Of a stretch of DNA of 64,000 nt, positions 33,139 to 45,101 are shown in pieces. Origin of the DNA: Flaveria trinervia (Eukaryota > Streptophyta > Magnoliopsida > Asterales > Asteraceae); the NCBI GenBank assembly GCA_025506515.1, contig CM046451.1, positions 52,511,356 through 52,575,355 of the forward strand. The letters are read 5' to 3'. Numbering within the stretch: position 1 is the stretch's first letter; each line of letters opens with the position of its first letter. The translations under genes and the position numbers were made by a program. Below the pieces are notes generated by a model. It did no database searches. It was not told where the DNA came from and saw nothing but the letters and a program-made list of their open reading frames with translations.

Positions 33139-33480
33139 CCTCTAACTCACACTAAAAGATTTAAACACCAACACGGTCATTCAAGGGAACAGCTCAGTTT
33201 ATGTCAAGTATAGTAAGTCCCTAATTACAGTGGCCAGTTATGATTAGCCACTTACTTTACTCTTCATACTCCAAGCATTACCTATACTGACTAAATCAGT
33301 ATCTAAATCTACAAGCAGCACATAAACTACATCACATGCGCACATAATACCGGTTAACATTAGGAAATACCTGATGGCACGCAGCTACTCAAACTGGCAT
33401 CCCTTCCCTTTCCGTCCCATTTTCAGTTTAGGTTTATTTTGAAAATTACCCGTTTCACTTAAACTTTGGCTCTGATATCA
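33139..33480 (-). promoter_or_regulatory. G2 leader and mutated primer binding site
   Basis: The primer site at 33468-33480 reads TGATATCAGAGCC, one base off the tRNA-Met complement found in the other elements. The leader has no gene and is homologous to 2804-3136. Confidence 0.85.
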
Positions 33481-33483
33481 ACT

Positions 33484-35641
33484 TGTAAGGCCCCATTCCT
33501 GGTACACTCACAGCTGGACAATCATCGCACATAAAACATATATTTACATTTATTTTAAATAAACATAGCAGCGGAAACATTTAAAATGACATTTCATTTC
33601 ATTATAAAGGCTTTTTCAAAATAATACAACGTTATCAGGTTACGAAATACTTGTTGCATTACATCACAAAACCATTATAAACATGGATGCCATCCAAAAA
33701 GAGCCAAGTAGCTATCCCGCGCCATCCTCACCAATGCTTACCTGCCAACTGGAAAATACATAAAAAGTCAGCGTTGCTAAGTGAGTTTTAGTTTTATAAT
33801 AAAACATACTTAATCTTTCGTTTAAAACCGTTCTTTACTTTCATTCAATCATAACAGGTTTTAAAATATGATCACATATCGTATGTACACATAGATAATA
33901 TTTATTATCTTCATCATCGTTCGTTTCGTACATTTATTATCTTTCGTTTTCATCTAGGTCCTACCATGTACTTAACCCCCCTCTAGAGCACCAAGCAATT
34001 CATCTAGGGTTAAGCGACAAGGACCCTGTACATATGGTCAATCACAAAGATTGAACCCCTGTGTGCATCCTCATCGGGTATTTAACCCACACACGGTTGA
34101 GCTGACAACCCCTCATTGGGTGTGAACCTCCATACATTTTCTTAATCACACGTATTAAGCCCTATTGTGCATCCTCATGGGGCAGCTAACCCGCACACGT
34201 TTGAGCTAACACTCCGCATTAAGTCTGAACCTCCATACATTTGCTTGCAAGCCTTTCTTTCATTCGTTCATTCATTAATGCATGCATTCTTTCATTTCGT
34301 TCCTTTTTTCATTATATCCTACTTTACGTTACATAATACTTTCATTTCATTCATTAACCTTCAATGTAAAGCCATGGAAAAATAAACATAGATCATAGGA
34401 ACATTAACATACACATACAACATCATCATACGGTGCATCACACATACATAACATACATCATACATACCATCATGCATAAGCATCAATCATACATCATGCC
34501 ACAGCATCAAATGTCAAAACATCTATGACCTCAAAAACCAACTGTCACAGCCCCCGTGAACCTCCCAGGTCAAAGCCTAAATTAGACTTTTTCTCCAAAA
34601 AGTTAGAAATATTCCAAGTGTTCATCCGCATTTGTGTTAGTTCATCCGCATTTCTTTTATTTCATCTGCTTTTGTCTTAGTTCATTCGCATTTCTTTTAC
34701 TTCATCCGCATTTGTTATAGTTCATCCACATTTCTTTTACTTCATCCGCATTTGTTATAGTTCATCTGCATTTCCTCCAACACTCATCCGCATTTCCCAT
34801 ACTTAGTCAATGTTCATCCGCATTCTCCATACTTAGTCAATGTTCATCCGTATTTCCCATATTTAGTCAATGTTCATCCGCATTAACTTTTATCTGCATT
34901 TGCCAATACTTAAGCAGTTTTCTCTAAACTTAGGCGTATGAACTACTGTTTGTGCGCATGAGCAGCCTAGGGCACACTATTCATCAGATTCAGTCCCCAA
35001 ATCTCATATTTCATGTTCTAAGGTTAAATCTTAAATTCTAAGCCTTAGAAACATAATCATAGCATCATCAAATCATGAACACAGTCCAGAATCATACCAT
35101 AAGATCATCATACAGACATTCAAATGTACGGGTATGAACCAAGTTTTATAAAAACATACAATCCATGCATTTCCAGCCCCAAAATCAGTTAAAACATGTA
35201 AAAAGAGGGGTTCTAGAACTCACCTTTGTAGCTCTTGAGTATGGCTTCTTCCAAAGCCATTTGCAAATGAGTTCAACTGCCTAGAAACCCACTAAAACAC
35301 ACACAACCGAACATACAAACACACATAAGCATACACCCGTGGACATAAACGGTTAAGAACACTATAAAACCATGAATTCTTACCTTGAATTCAAATTTTC
35401 AGCTTGTTCTTCTTCAAAAATCCGAAACCTTCTGCTCTGCTACTCTCTATTTCTAAAATTCGAGAATTGTGTGGGTGTAGAAAGAGTGATGGGCGGCCAT
35501 CACCTTTTACACCCACTTTTTCTAACTTTTTGTCCTTTTTGACACTTTTTACCCCTTAACTTGGGTAAAATATCTTTTCTTTCTTTTTCTTCACCTTATT
35601 CTTCTTTCTTTGACTTTAAAAAAAATTAACTAGGTGTTACA
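33484..35641 (-). repeat. G2 5' LTR (2158 bp)
   Basis: Runs from TGTAAGGCC to GGTGTTACA and matches 27883-30074 with many substitutions and different repeat copy number. It contains the second minisatellite (33960-34245) and decamer array (34617-34915). Confidence 0.95.
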
Positions 35642-36890
35642 GTTATAAACTCTATAAGCTTTAGAGTTAGAGGAGTATACAACAAAGATAACATCATCTG
35701 ACTTTTCAACAAATTTTACCAATTGTCTTTGGTGTTAAGTATGGTACACCTGCTACCAAAGGACCTTAGAAAACCAATGAACGGTGGCCTCTTATTCCAT
35801 AACTCATAAGGGTTTTTCCATGTGGCTTTACTACAACAACCCTATTCTGCACATAGCATGCAGTGTTGGCTGCCTCTGCCCAGAATGTTAGAGGCAGCTT
35901 GGAATCAGCTAACATAGTTTGAGCAGCCTCAATAAGTGTCGTGTTCCTCCTCTTAACAACACCATTTTGTTGATGAGTTCTAGGAGCACTATATTGTCTG
36001 GTAATCCCTTTTGAGTTACAAAATGAGTCAAGAACGTAGTTCTTAAACTCAGTTCCTTGGTCACTTCTAATTATTTTAACCTTGTGATCAATTTGATTTT
36101 CTATTTTAAGAATAAATTATTTTAATGTTTCAGCAGTTTCATCTTTAGATCTTAAAAAGAATACCCATGTAAATCTTGTAAAATCATCAACAATCACAAG
36201 ACAGTATGATTTCCTTCCAATACTCATTATACTTGTAGGACCAAATAAATCCATGTGCAGTAAGTGTAATGGAGTGGTGATAGAGTTAACAACTTTAATT
36301 TATGAGATGCCTTGTGTTGCTTCCCTTTCAGGCATGCAACACAGTTATCTTTGCAAAAATTATCCTTTTTAGGTAAACCATGTACCAAGTTATTTTTAGC
36401 CAATTTATTCATTGTTTTAAAATTTACATGACACATTCATTATGCCATAGTGTTGACTGATCACCATCAGCTTTGGAAAGAAAGCATGACACTTCACCCA
36501 TTGGGGAAGCGTTATTCATATCAAGCTTGTACATATCCCTTTTCCTAGGAGATCTAAGAAGCACCAATTCTTGAGTAATTGTCATCTCGGGTTGAGGATG
36601 ATGCACTCCTGTTGTGTGAAGATCATTTGATGCTTTTGATCACAAAACTAAGAAACACTTAACAAGTTGTGTTCAAGCTGTTTGACAAAGTGAACTTCGT
36701 CAACTTTTAATTTTCCATTGGATATACTTCCTCTGCTAGAAATATATCCTCTGGTCTCACCTCCAAACTAGACAGGACCTCTATCATAATGTTAAAATTA
36801 TTGAAGGAGAGATTTGTTCCTTGTTATGTGCCTAGAGCATCCACTGTCCACGATCCAAACATTGTTATTCTTGTCAAATGGATGTCCTTT
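35642..36890 (-). pseudogene. pol: C2 pol: protease and integrase, broken
   Basis: The protease motif WIVDSGCSRH is at about 36835-36860. The HHCC zinc region is in 36227-36436 (NNLVHGLPKK, then CVACLKGKQH). The first catalytic acid is present in LLHMDLFGP near 36245, but the catalytic glutamate is replaced: the segment reads QQNGVVKRRN near 35950-35975, where other copies have VVERKN or similar. This GAG-to-AAG change should abolish integration. Stops and shifts are scattered through the region. The final integrase residues lie across the G2 insertion, from 27882 leftwards. Confidence 0.82.
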
Positions 36891-39512
36891 TACATAAGAT
36901 GAGATGATTAGTTTTGATTGGAAACCCAAGCCTTGTTGGTCTTAGGTTTTTCCAATCATAGTGACATGATTGAACCAAAAGTTAAGCATGGGGGTTAAAT
37001 GGATGTCATTGAACAAGAGGTTTGGGCTGTAGCATCTTCCTTAATCTTCCAATCTATCTTTTGGTTGATCATGGAGGATGAGCATTTTGAAGCTTTTGCA
37101 ACATGGAATTCTTCCAAAGCTTCTTTCTTTTTGGAAAAGCCTTCACCACACTTTCTTTCAAAGTAGTAGTCTTTTGGGATGGTTTCAATGGGACTCTTTT
37201 GTTCTTTTGAGTCTTGACAGCTTTAGCTTCCGAAGCCATTTTCCCTTCGAAAGAAGGACTTTCTTCCGAAAGCAACCTTGCTTCAGAAACAAGCTTTCCT
37301 ATTTTCATCACTTGAACCATTTGAAAAGGTCCAAATGAGAAACCTTCCCTCACTCCTTCTCTTTTAACATTATTATGTATGCTAGCAGGATTGTAATAAC
37401 AATCTTTGGCCATATGGTTTTGCAGACCACACATTATGCATGCAATGTTAGTCTTCTGGGAACTTAAGGATTGTTATTTCTTATTCTTTTTCTCTTCATC
37501 AGTAACCTTTCCCTTTAACTTATGATCCTTTGGTAGAACATGAGTGATGGTACTACACCCTTTTCCTGAATCAGAGTTACCTACCACCTGGAATCTAGCA
37601 GAAATGAATACACCCTTTTGTTTTGGATCTATCTTCAACTTAGACTCAGCCACTTTCTTGGCAGTTCTTCTTATTGCTTTAGCTTTGCTTCTTCTGGATT
37701 TGGTGGTTAGGATTTGATCATCACCGGTAGGAGTGGGTTGATTTACCTGTTCCTTCCCTGTGGTGGTCTCTATTATTGCATCATTCTTCAACTCAAGTGA
37801 AGATGAGTCGGGAGATAGGACCTCTTGCTCTTCAGTACCACACCTTGGTTATCTTATGGACTTATAAGAGTGTGGTGGAGCAATTTTATTGGTCCCCAAC
37901 CCTCCTTTTTTCTCATAACAATTTTGGAGTGGGAGGATGATGCAATAATAGCTTGGAAGTTTTGCTCAAAAATAGCATACTTCATGGCTTGAGCCTCAGC
38001 TATGACAAGCTAGACTTGAGCCTCAGACAATTTGGATATTAATCGTTTATTTGAATCTTATAGTTTATGTGTTCATGTTTTAATAAGAACATAGTTTTCT
38101 CTAACTCCTCAATTTTTCTTTGATAGTCAGATTCAGACCTTTTAAAATCAGATTTTAAAACATTTAGAGACCCAGTATCGGATTTAATCTCCATATTGTA
38201 GTCCTGATACAATTTAATCTTGGAAATACATGTAGGAATACAGAGATGTTCATATAAATTATTGTCATCTATTCCTACCGTGAGTGCTTGAGCAGGAGTC
38301 ACATCCTGTACCATAAAGCTCCAGTAAAATTCTTGAGCCATTGCAGTTGTCCCTATTGACTTTCCAGTGGGCTTTGATGTAGAGGGATGTGTGGAGGCTT
38401 GTGGGGTTCCCTGATTTGACTTGGGAGCCTTGCATTCCCTTGCAAAATGACCAACTTGGTTACAGTTGTAACATTTGGCCTTAGTTTTGTCAAACCCAAA
38501 TTTGTTGTTGGTTGGGTTCTTGGGAAATTGCCTTCCATTTCTTTTGAAGAACTTCTTTGCTCTGTAGGTTAAAAGAGCCATTTGTTGGACTATGTCCACA
38601 TACTCCACATCATCTGGACTGAAGCACTCTAAATCATAAAAGCAATACTGATAGTCACTAGAATGTCCACTTCCTGAGACAAAGGCAGAGCTGTCCTAAA
38701 AGGAACTATGATGAACCAGTTGAGACCTTAGAGTATTAGGAAATGTAATGTATGGTCCAAAAGAATAGTATGGTTGCTGGGTGTATGTCAGGTACTATAT
38801 AGGTTGGGTAGGTCCTGAGACTTTAGCAACCATTAAAGCATTGCTAGCAGGAAGACTTAAGGGTCTGCTTGTCTGATGGCCTCTCTTGTTTTCCATTTCC
38901 AAACAGTATCCATCAAGGATGCCATAGAGTTCAGTCATGGTGAGAGTGTTCAAATTTTTTGTCCTCTTGATAGAGACACAATATAACGTCCACTCATTAG
39001 GGAGTGCACTCATGAACTTTCTTGTGAGGTCTCTAAGTTCAAGAGTAATTCCCACAGACTAAAGGGAAGAAATGAGGTCCATGTACCTGAAGTATTGTTG
39101 GCTTAGAGTCTCTCCAGCAATATAGGTGAAGTTCTTGAACTATTGCTTCAGTGAGTCCTTCTTGGACTCATTGGAGCTGGAGTACATCTGAGCAAGTGCA
39201 TCAAATAGTTATTTGTCCGAATTGCAATGCTCAAACCCCACCATGATGGAGTTGGGTATTGCAGTCATGAGAATAGTCATTTCATTGCTATCAATGTCCA
39301 GCTTCTTTCGGTCCTCATTAGAGTAGTCTTCAATGGCTTTATCTATCATGGCACCGTTTCCACCGGGTGCTGCCACCTTAGGTTTATACAGGCCATTGAT
39401 AATAGATTGTCACATCTTGCTGTCTTGATACCTGATGAAGCCTTCCATGTGTCTGCTCCAAGACCTGAAGTTTTCAGGATGATGATGGGTGCTTTAGTCA
39501 TCGTCCCCATTT
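36891..39512 (-). pseudogene. gag: C2 gag, broken
   Basis: The start ATG lies near 39510. The gag domain occupies about 38800-39500 with several stops. The nucleocapsid knuckle CYNCNQVGHFAREC is intact in 38039-38608, followed by a coiled coil (YNMEIKSDTGSLNVLK). The 37474-37791 piece is basic (KSRRSKAKAIRRTAKKV). The 37069-37434 piece has a CGLQNHMAKDC knuckle and a Ser/Glu-rich part whose DNA contains family B motifs such as CTTCCGAAG (37080-37290). The layout is the same as C4 and C5. Confidence 0.83.
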
Positions 39513-39626
39513 CTACTTCAGACTTGTTGAGGTCAATTTTGAGTGTGGTTTAAGGAGGAGTGAAAAACAGGTTGATTTGGATGGTAAGATCTCACAATCA
39601 AGAGCCTAAGAAGCTCTGATACCAAT
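39513..39626 (-). promoter_or_regulatory. C2 leader and tRNA-Met primer binding site
   Basis: TGGTATCAGAGC on the minus strand at 39613-39624, two bases from the LTR. This leader is very short (about 100 bp) compared with the 660-bp leader of C3. Confidence 0.88.
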
Positions 39627-40055
39627 TGTAGGATCGGTTTTTGTCAGTTAACACTTGGATTTCTCTCAAACACACTTATACTACACTCGGATCAGATGAA
39701 GCAGAGTCTCTTCTAAGAATTGATAATAATAATATAATAAGTAGCAAAGAACACAAAGAAATAATTTTCAAGGTAGTTGTATATATTGCTTCTCAATTCA
39801 AAGTATTACAAGACTCATACCAGCATGTTACATGAGTTACAATGAGAACTATATATACTACTACCTACAACTGGATATACTTTGATACCTGCTAGAAACC
39901 TATGACTAAATCATATACTACAATGCTAAAGTTAAGGTATCTTAGGTAAAGTATTATCTAAGATATGGTAGTCATGACATGTCCATGACTTACCTTTTGT
40001 CACCAACTAAAGTTGGCAACTATACTAACTGATAAAGGTGAGCATTGGAATAAAG
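39627..40055 (-). repeat. C2 5' LTR, first segment
   Basis: Begins TGTAGGATCGG next to the primer site and aligns with the complete family B LTR of C5 (57055-57785), including a TATA region (TATATATAG on the minus strand near 39850). It is cut by C3 at the TAAAG duplication; its U3 half, which would carry the CTTCCGAAG array, is missing. Confidence 0.88.
40051..40055. other. Target site duplication TAAAG of C3 (partner 52347-52351)
   Basis: TAAAG precedes TGTTGGTCC at 40056 and follows GATCTTCA at 52346. The intact LTR of C5 reads AATAAAGTATG at the same place, which confirms the empty site. Confidence 0.95.
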
Positions 40056-40578
40056 TGTTGGTCCATGTGATCGTAGAGTAGTGCAAATGATATTAAGAAC
40101 CGTTCAATATCCAGCAAATACACTAAAAAACAATAACAAGGAGGATTGAACACAATGAGAACCCATTCATAATAAGACAATGATCAATGATAATCAATAA
40201 CATAAAGCACAAGAATAATTCTGTGTATTAACTGCTTGAAATAGTAACTTGCAATAAAGAAAATCAATTAGGGTTTTTGCAAGCTTGCCCACAAAGAGAA
40301 GAAACAAAACAATATATAGCAGTCTATAGTTTCGCAGACAGTTTTGCTGTCAGTGAAACTGTACTACCGAAACTATAGTTTCGCCAGACGAAACTATAGT
40401 TTCGTCAGGCGAACAAGACTGAAAACTATGAGCGAACTTATAGTTTCGCTCACAGTTTCACTAGACTGCCAAAATACATAAATCTAAGTACTTACAAAAG
40501 AAAACTAACAAAAGACCTATTACAAATAAAAGTAAACAAACTAAACTAAAGGTGAGTCCAACCTACACATGATCTTCA
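40056..40578 (-). repeat. C3 3' LTR (523 bp)
   Basis: TGTTGGTCC to GATCTTCA. On the sense strand the motif array at 40321-40470 (TATAGTTTCGC, CGAAACTATAGTTTCG palindromes) is followed by a TATA box, CTATATATT at 40311-40319. Confidence 0.95.
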
Positions 40579-40658
40579 ATACTCCCCTAGGTTGGACCTC
40601 ACCATCTTCACATGGCTTGATTGGTCTCTACAGCTCCAGTGTCTTTTTTTGCTTTAGT
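40579..40658 (-). other. C3 polypurine tract and trailer
   Basis: CCTAGGGGAGTAT on the minus strand at 40579-40591 abuts the 3' LTR. It is followed upstream by a short untranslated stretch after the ORF3 stop at 40659. Confidence 0.82.
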
Positions 40659-43159
40659 TTAATCTTCATCATCTCCTGCAACAGCTCCCTCTAAAGCTTC
40701 AGCACCTGATTCTTTACGGTTTCCTCCTGCATCACTAGCTCCATCAGGATGAGCACTAGCCCTCTCAAGCTGCTTTGCCAAATCTTGAATATCCATGTTA
40801 AGGTCATCTTGAGCCCTTACCCTTTCAGCTAACTTCTTCACCTCAGATCTCACCCCTTTAATCTTGTTGGCTACATTCATAAAAAGACTAGCTTCTTTTC
40901 GAGTCTCTTCCCAGCCCCTGCCTTTATGTGATTTTCACATAACACCAATAAATCTTCGTCACAGAAGCTAAACAATTCCAAAGGATCAAAAACTTTAAAT
41001 TCTTTGCCATTCTTCACCCTAATCACAGCTTCCCTAGTGTTATTATAAAAGAACCATTTTTCAAAATCTTGTAGCTGTTGGGGAAGGGGATCAGATAATC
41101 TCACTCTGTTAACTGTCTTTGGCAGTTTAATTCTCAGAACAATTCGCCCCTTTCCCATTTCCCATCCCTTGTCTTTCTTTGACCTTCTCCGTTCTGCCTT
41201 CATGTAACCAAATGATTCGAAATTTTCATTAAGCCCGTTCTGTATTTATTTCATCAAAAGAGTGGCTCTCTCGTTCAAATGTGCATTCAGAATTGGTAGA
41301 GCTGCCAGACGCCTAAGGTCCCATTTGGGCAAGGACTTAAAGGCCTTCCTCTTATGCAAATAACTGATATGACCTCCCCTCCTCTTAATCATAAACATTT
41401 TTAGCCCGGGATTGTAGGCCCAGCTAATAATCTTCTTGTTGGCCTCCTGTCTACTCAACCGTCCCAAATGTTGGAATAAGGGGGTAAGTTCTTCTAGTTC
41501 CTTCTCCTTTACAAACCAATCTGTTCTATCCATCTCAAACACATCCTCAGCATCCTCCCCTTTCTTTGCCACATAGATCAGAGATCGCTCATCAACCTCA
41601 TAGAACTCCGGTTCAGAATCATAGTCTATGAGATGTTCATCATCCTCTTCTTCATCAATCAACCCCTTCCCCTTTTCAACATCTCTTTCCACAGACTTTT
41701 CTCTTATTACTTCTTCTCCAACTAAATCTTTCTCGACATCAAGACCCATCTCAACAAATCCAGCCTCATAGATTTCTTCTTCATTCTCTCTTCCAACATC
41801 CTCAACTCTGGTTTCATATGTGCCCTCTCCTGCCTTAGATAAAGTACCCACATTCAGAAACTGATACTTTGAAGTGTTAGTCAGATCATCTAACTCAGAT
41901 TGAGTTAGTTGATCAGGCAGGCTGGCTGTAGCTTTCAGATGTATAATCTCCTCAAATAACTTCTTCAGTAATTGGTTTTGATCAACAAGCATCTTCTGCA
42001 TACCCTCTATCACCTCATCCTTTTGCTTTTCTCTAATCTCTTGGTTTGTAAGTTTAGTCTTGATTATGCTCAGTTCATTTGCCAAAGAAGTATTCAGATT
42101 TTGAATCATGTCTTCATCAAGGTTTCCTCTTTCCTCCCTTCTTTCAGTGAATCCTTCATGTCTCTGTTTAGACCACCTCTCAGATTCAGCAGTATCGGCT
42201 TTCTTCTTCGACCTTCTTTCTTTCTCTACTCTTATTTCTTTAGCTTGTTTAGTAATGTCTTCCTCAAAGTCATAATCTTTCTCCTTGGCATATCTTTTTC
42301 TTTTCTTTGTTGCTTCAGATCGTTGTACCCTGGATTCTTCAGCCCTTTTGGTTTCTGATTCATCCACCCGTTTAATATAACTCCATTGCTCTGGAGGATA
42401 CATATTTTCCCAAAGATGGGTGATCTTGCCACTAAAATCGTGGTGAATGGCACAGCAGTCAGCAAAAATGCGAGGGTTCATTTGTACCGGCCTCTTTACC
42501 TCTCCATGTTTTGGTACATTAGGTATAAAATCATCAAAAATCATCTGAAGAAAACAAGGATATAACAGCCATTTGTCCTTCTTCAAAGCCATCACGTTCT
42601 CAGCCATGCAGGCAAATATTAGTCTGGCAATGTTGGCTTTCTCTCCTTTGCAACATAACACCATTGCCATTGCCCAATCAATGTTTATTCCATTGGATCC
42701 ACCTTTACAGTGATCAAGACACATAATAAATACATGAGCAATAAACCCCCACTTCTTGGACACAAATGTCTTCTTGATCTCCTTACGGGAACCAAAAGCT
42801 GGCCCCTCATATCCCATGCTTCTAAAGGCCTGGAACACCTCCGAATCTATCATAGTAACTTCATCTCCAGAATCCTCTTCGAATCTCAAAATCCTCGAAA
42901 CAGTCTCAGCAGTAATGGTCACTTCGTGATCTAGGACTTTAGCAGTAATTCGTTGTGAATTTCCTCGTGTATCGTACTCTGCAGATCCCCAAAAATATCT
43001 GATCTGAAGATCATAAATGGTCGTCGAATGAGATATGGCATAAGCTATGGCTGATCTTTGTAGCCATCTAATGCAGTCTCTGAACCTAGCTGCTTTAGGA
43101 TGTGTGTCATCCAGAATAACAGTAATATTATTCTGCTCATCGAACTTTAAGTTAGCCAT
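40659..43159 (-). CDS. ORF3 of C3 (family C), near-complete third ORF
   Basis: Best-preserved third ORF of the window. The ATG is at 43157-43159 and the frame is open for 637 codons to a TAA at 41246-41248. The same frame then runs on to a stop near 40877, and a last 73-codon piece (40659-40880) overlaps that stop as ATGA. Residues 1-260 are the shared N-terminal domain (LDHEVTITAETVSRILRF, DKWLLYPCFLQMIFDDF). A basic cluster KKRKR lies at 285-289, a coiled coil at about 350-425, an acidic region at about 450-545, and the conserved IISWAYNPGLKMFMIKRR block near 575. After the TAA follows WFFYNNTREAVIRVKNGK, shared with C0. No signal peptide or C-terminal membrane anchor is seen. The function is unknown; a nuclear role is inferred from the basic clusters. 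Confidence 0.8.
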
Positions 43160-43240
43160 TTGATCCTAAAGAAGAGACCAGATAAGTTGAATAAAGAATT
43201 TAAGGAATTAAAAAGAATAAAAGAAAATTTTAAAAAATTT

Positions 43241-43960
43241 GCCGAGAGATAGTTTCGCTGACAGTTTCGTCCGGCGAAAATGTAGTTTTGCTGCCAGTTT
43301 CTGCAGGCGAAAATGTTGTTTCGCAAGATAAAACATATCGATTTCGCTAACCAAGAAAGATAGTTTCGACCGGGCGAAACTGTACAATCTTATGTTCAAA
43401 TCCAGGGAAACTGAATCTAGGTTGGCGAAACTGTTAGGTTCGCATGGACAGCATAACCTCACAGTTTCGCTGAAATGTGAAGAACTTTTGTTCAGTTTCG
43501 CAGGATAAACTGTAGTTTGGCTGGATGAACAGCGAAGACACTGAAGAGACACAATTAAATAGATGCAGAATGTTTTATTATTAACAGGATTTAAGGAATG
43601 TCCAAGGTTCGAAACTCACATGCGAACAGATGGCAATCAAAACACCTAAACAACACTCTAAAATCACTAATCCACAGAAAAAGTTACGGGAAAATCCTAA
43701 GAAGCCGAAAGTTACAAAAGTGCGAAAGTGTGAGGAGGTAATTTCGCAAAATGACTTAAATAGAAAATAGTTTCGCAGGTAGCGAAACTATAGTTTCGTC
43801 AGAAGAAACAGCAGTTTCGCCAGGCGAACTTACAATTCGGCAGACGAAAATCAGATCAAAATGACATCATTTATAATGAGAATGTTAAGCGAAATTGCAA
43901 TTTCGTCTAGCAAAACATATAGCGAAAGTATAGTTTCGCTGCAATTTTTTTATTAGTATT
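43241..43960 (-). promoter_or_regulatory. Family C motif array upstream of C3 ORF3
   Basis: TAGTTTCGCT, CAGTTTCGC, GCGAAACT and related forms recur about 25 times in both orientations in two clusters, 43241-43545 and 43730-43950. The motif is the one in the C3 LTR and leader. The nearest copy is about 90 bp upstream of the ORF3 ATG. The interval 43190-43240 is very AT-rich, but I see no canonical TATA box. A promoter or enhancer role is inferred. Confidence 0.65.
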
Positions 43961-45101
43961 TAAAACAAGGGAAACATAACAAAGCTCAAGATAGATCGGA
44001 GATCATATTCTCAAGATAAATATAGCACAAAGATGAAGTAGATCATCGATTGGTAATGAGATCATATTGATAACAGAATCTAATCATAGTCTTGGAGTGA
44101 TTTTGAAGTACAAAAACAGATCAATAACGATTGCTGATATGTTTGTCCACTTAAACCCATGCCTTATCTTTTTCAACAAACAACATATGATTTGTTAAGG
44201 TTCGATTGGATGCGTTAGAATGTTAGGACCCCACAATCATTTGGCAAAAACCCTCACCCAACCTCAGGATTTCTTGAATTTTGAAACGATCTTTACAGAG
44301 AAGGTGTGTGCATTAGTGTGTAAGTGATTATTATCAGAATATTGCATTCGGATATCAAATCATCATTTAGATGAGGTGATACAGATTAGATCAAATAGGT
44401 GAGAGCTCCAGGTCTATACTTACGTATAACAAAGGAGATGACCATTTAATCATGTGTCGATGAGAGCTCCAGGTCAGTACCACCATACAGCATAGGAGAT
44501 CATCACTCCAGGTCAGTACCACCATACTGCAGAGGAGATAGGCACAAACACGAGATACTAAAATACACCATGCATGGCCCAAGGATATAGAATATATGAT
44601 TTGCATCAAGGTTGGTGAAAGATCAATTCTCAATCCAATTCTTTTCGGGACTCAGTTTTCGTGCAGGCCAAAATGATCGCGTAAATCCAGACATCCTTAA
44701 GCATATATTTTAATTTATATCATGATATTGCGGTCTACTTTATTTGTTAGGCTTAGTCTATCAAGCATATCGTTACAGAATTTGTTTGTTTGAGCAGTTT
44801 TCTTTGAAGATGTGAAACAGACAACAGCATCAGTTACAATCATTTCTCATTTTAAGTACCAATCATGCAAGAAATACCATATCCCGAGGATATAAAATCA
44901 TTTCTCGTCATTTCCATTAATACCTTGATCATAGAAATACCCTCCCAAAATTTATTATTTATTACTTTTGTATATATTATTATTTTTTTATATAATAAAA
45001 AGAATTTTTAAAAAGATATTAACCCAAGCATAGAGATCAATTCATAAAAACGGGGTTTATCAAAATTTTTTATGAAAATATCTGCTTTTTGATTTTTTGT
45101 G
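43961..45101. other. C3 non-coding spacer between pol and the ORF3 array
   Basis: An AT-rich stretch of 1.1 kb without a credible gene. It includes a short tandem repeat at 44396-44540, with three imperfect units of about 50-60 bp around GAGCTCCAGGTCAGTACC and GGAGAT. The 44940-45030 part is poly-A/T-rich. Confidence 0.6.

Larger units (their letters stand above)
27883..35641 (-). mobile_element. G2: complete Ty3/gypsy chromovirus with internal deletion (7.8 kb)
   Basis: Both LTRs, the polypurine tract, the primer site and a perfect 5-bp target duplication are present, so both ends are certain. RNase H and the integrase core are missing, and RT is fused to the integrase C-terminus. The two LTRs differ by about 7% in the first 240 bp I compared, so the insertion is clearly older than C1. 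It lies inside C2 pol on the same strand. Confidence 0.95.
35642..40055 (-). mobile_element. C2: Ty1/copia family B, right (5') part
   Basis: Continuation of C2 after G2: integrase, protease, gag, leader, primer site and the first 429 bp of the 5' LTR. The LTR is cut by C3 at 40055 and resumes for about 30 bp at 52352. Confidence 0.9.

Noticed and set aside
41972..42358. Plus-strand ORF of 128 codons and similar frames antisense to C3 ORF3
   Set aside because: Shadow of the well-conserved minus-strand ORF3; no family signature.
40659..43159. ORF3 as a classical retroviral-type envelope gene
   Set aside because: The position fits the env-like ORF of SIRE elements, but no signal peptide, membrane anchor or cleavage region is visible and basic nuclear-type clusters are present.
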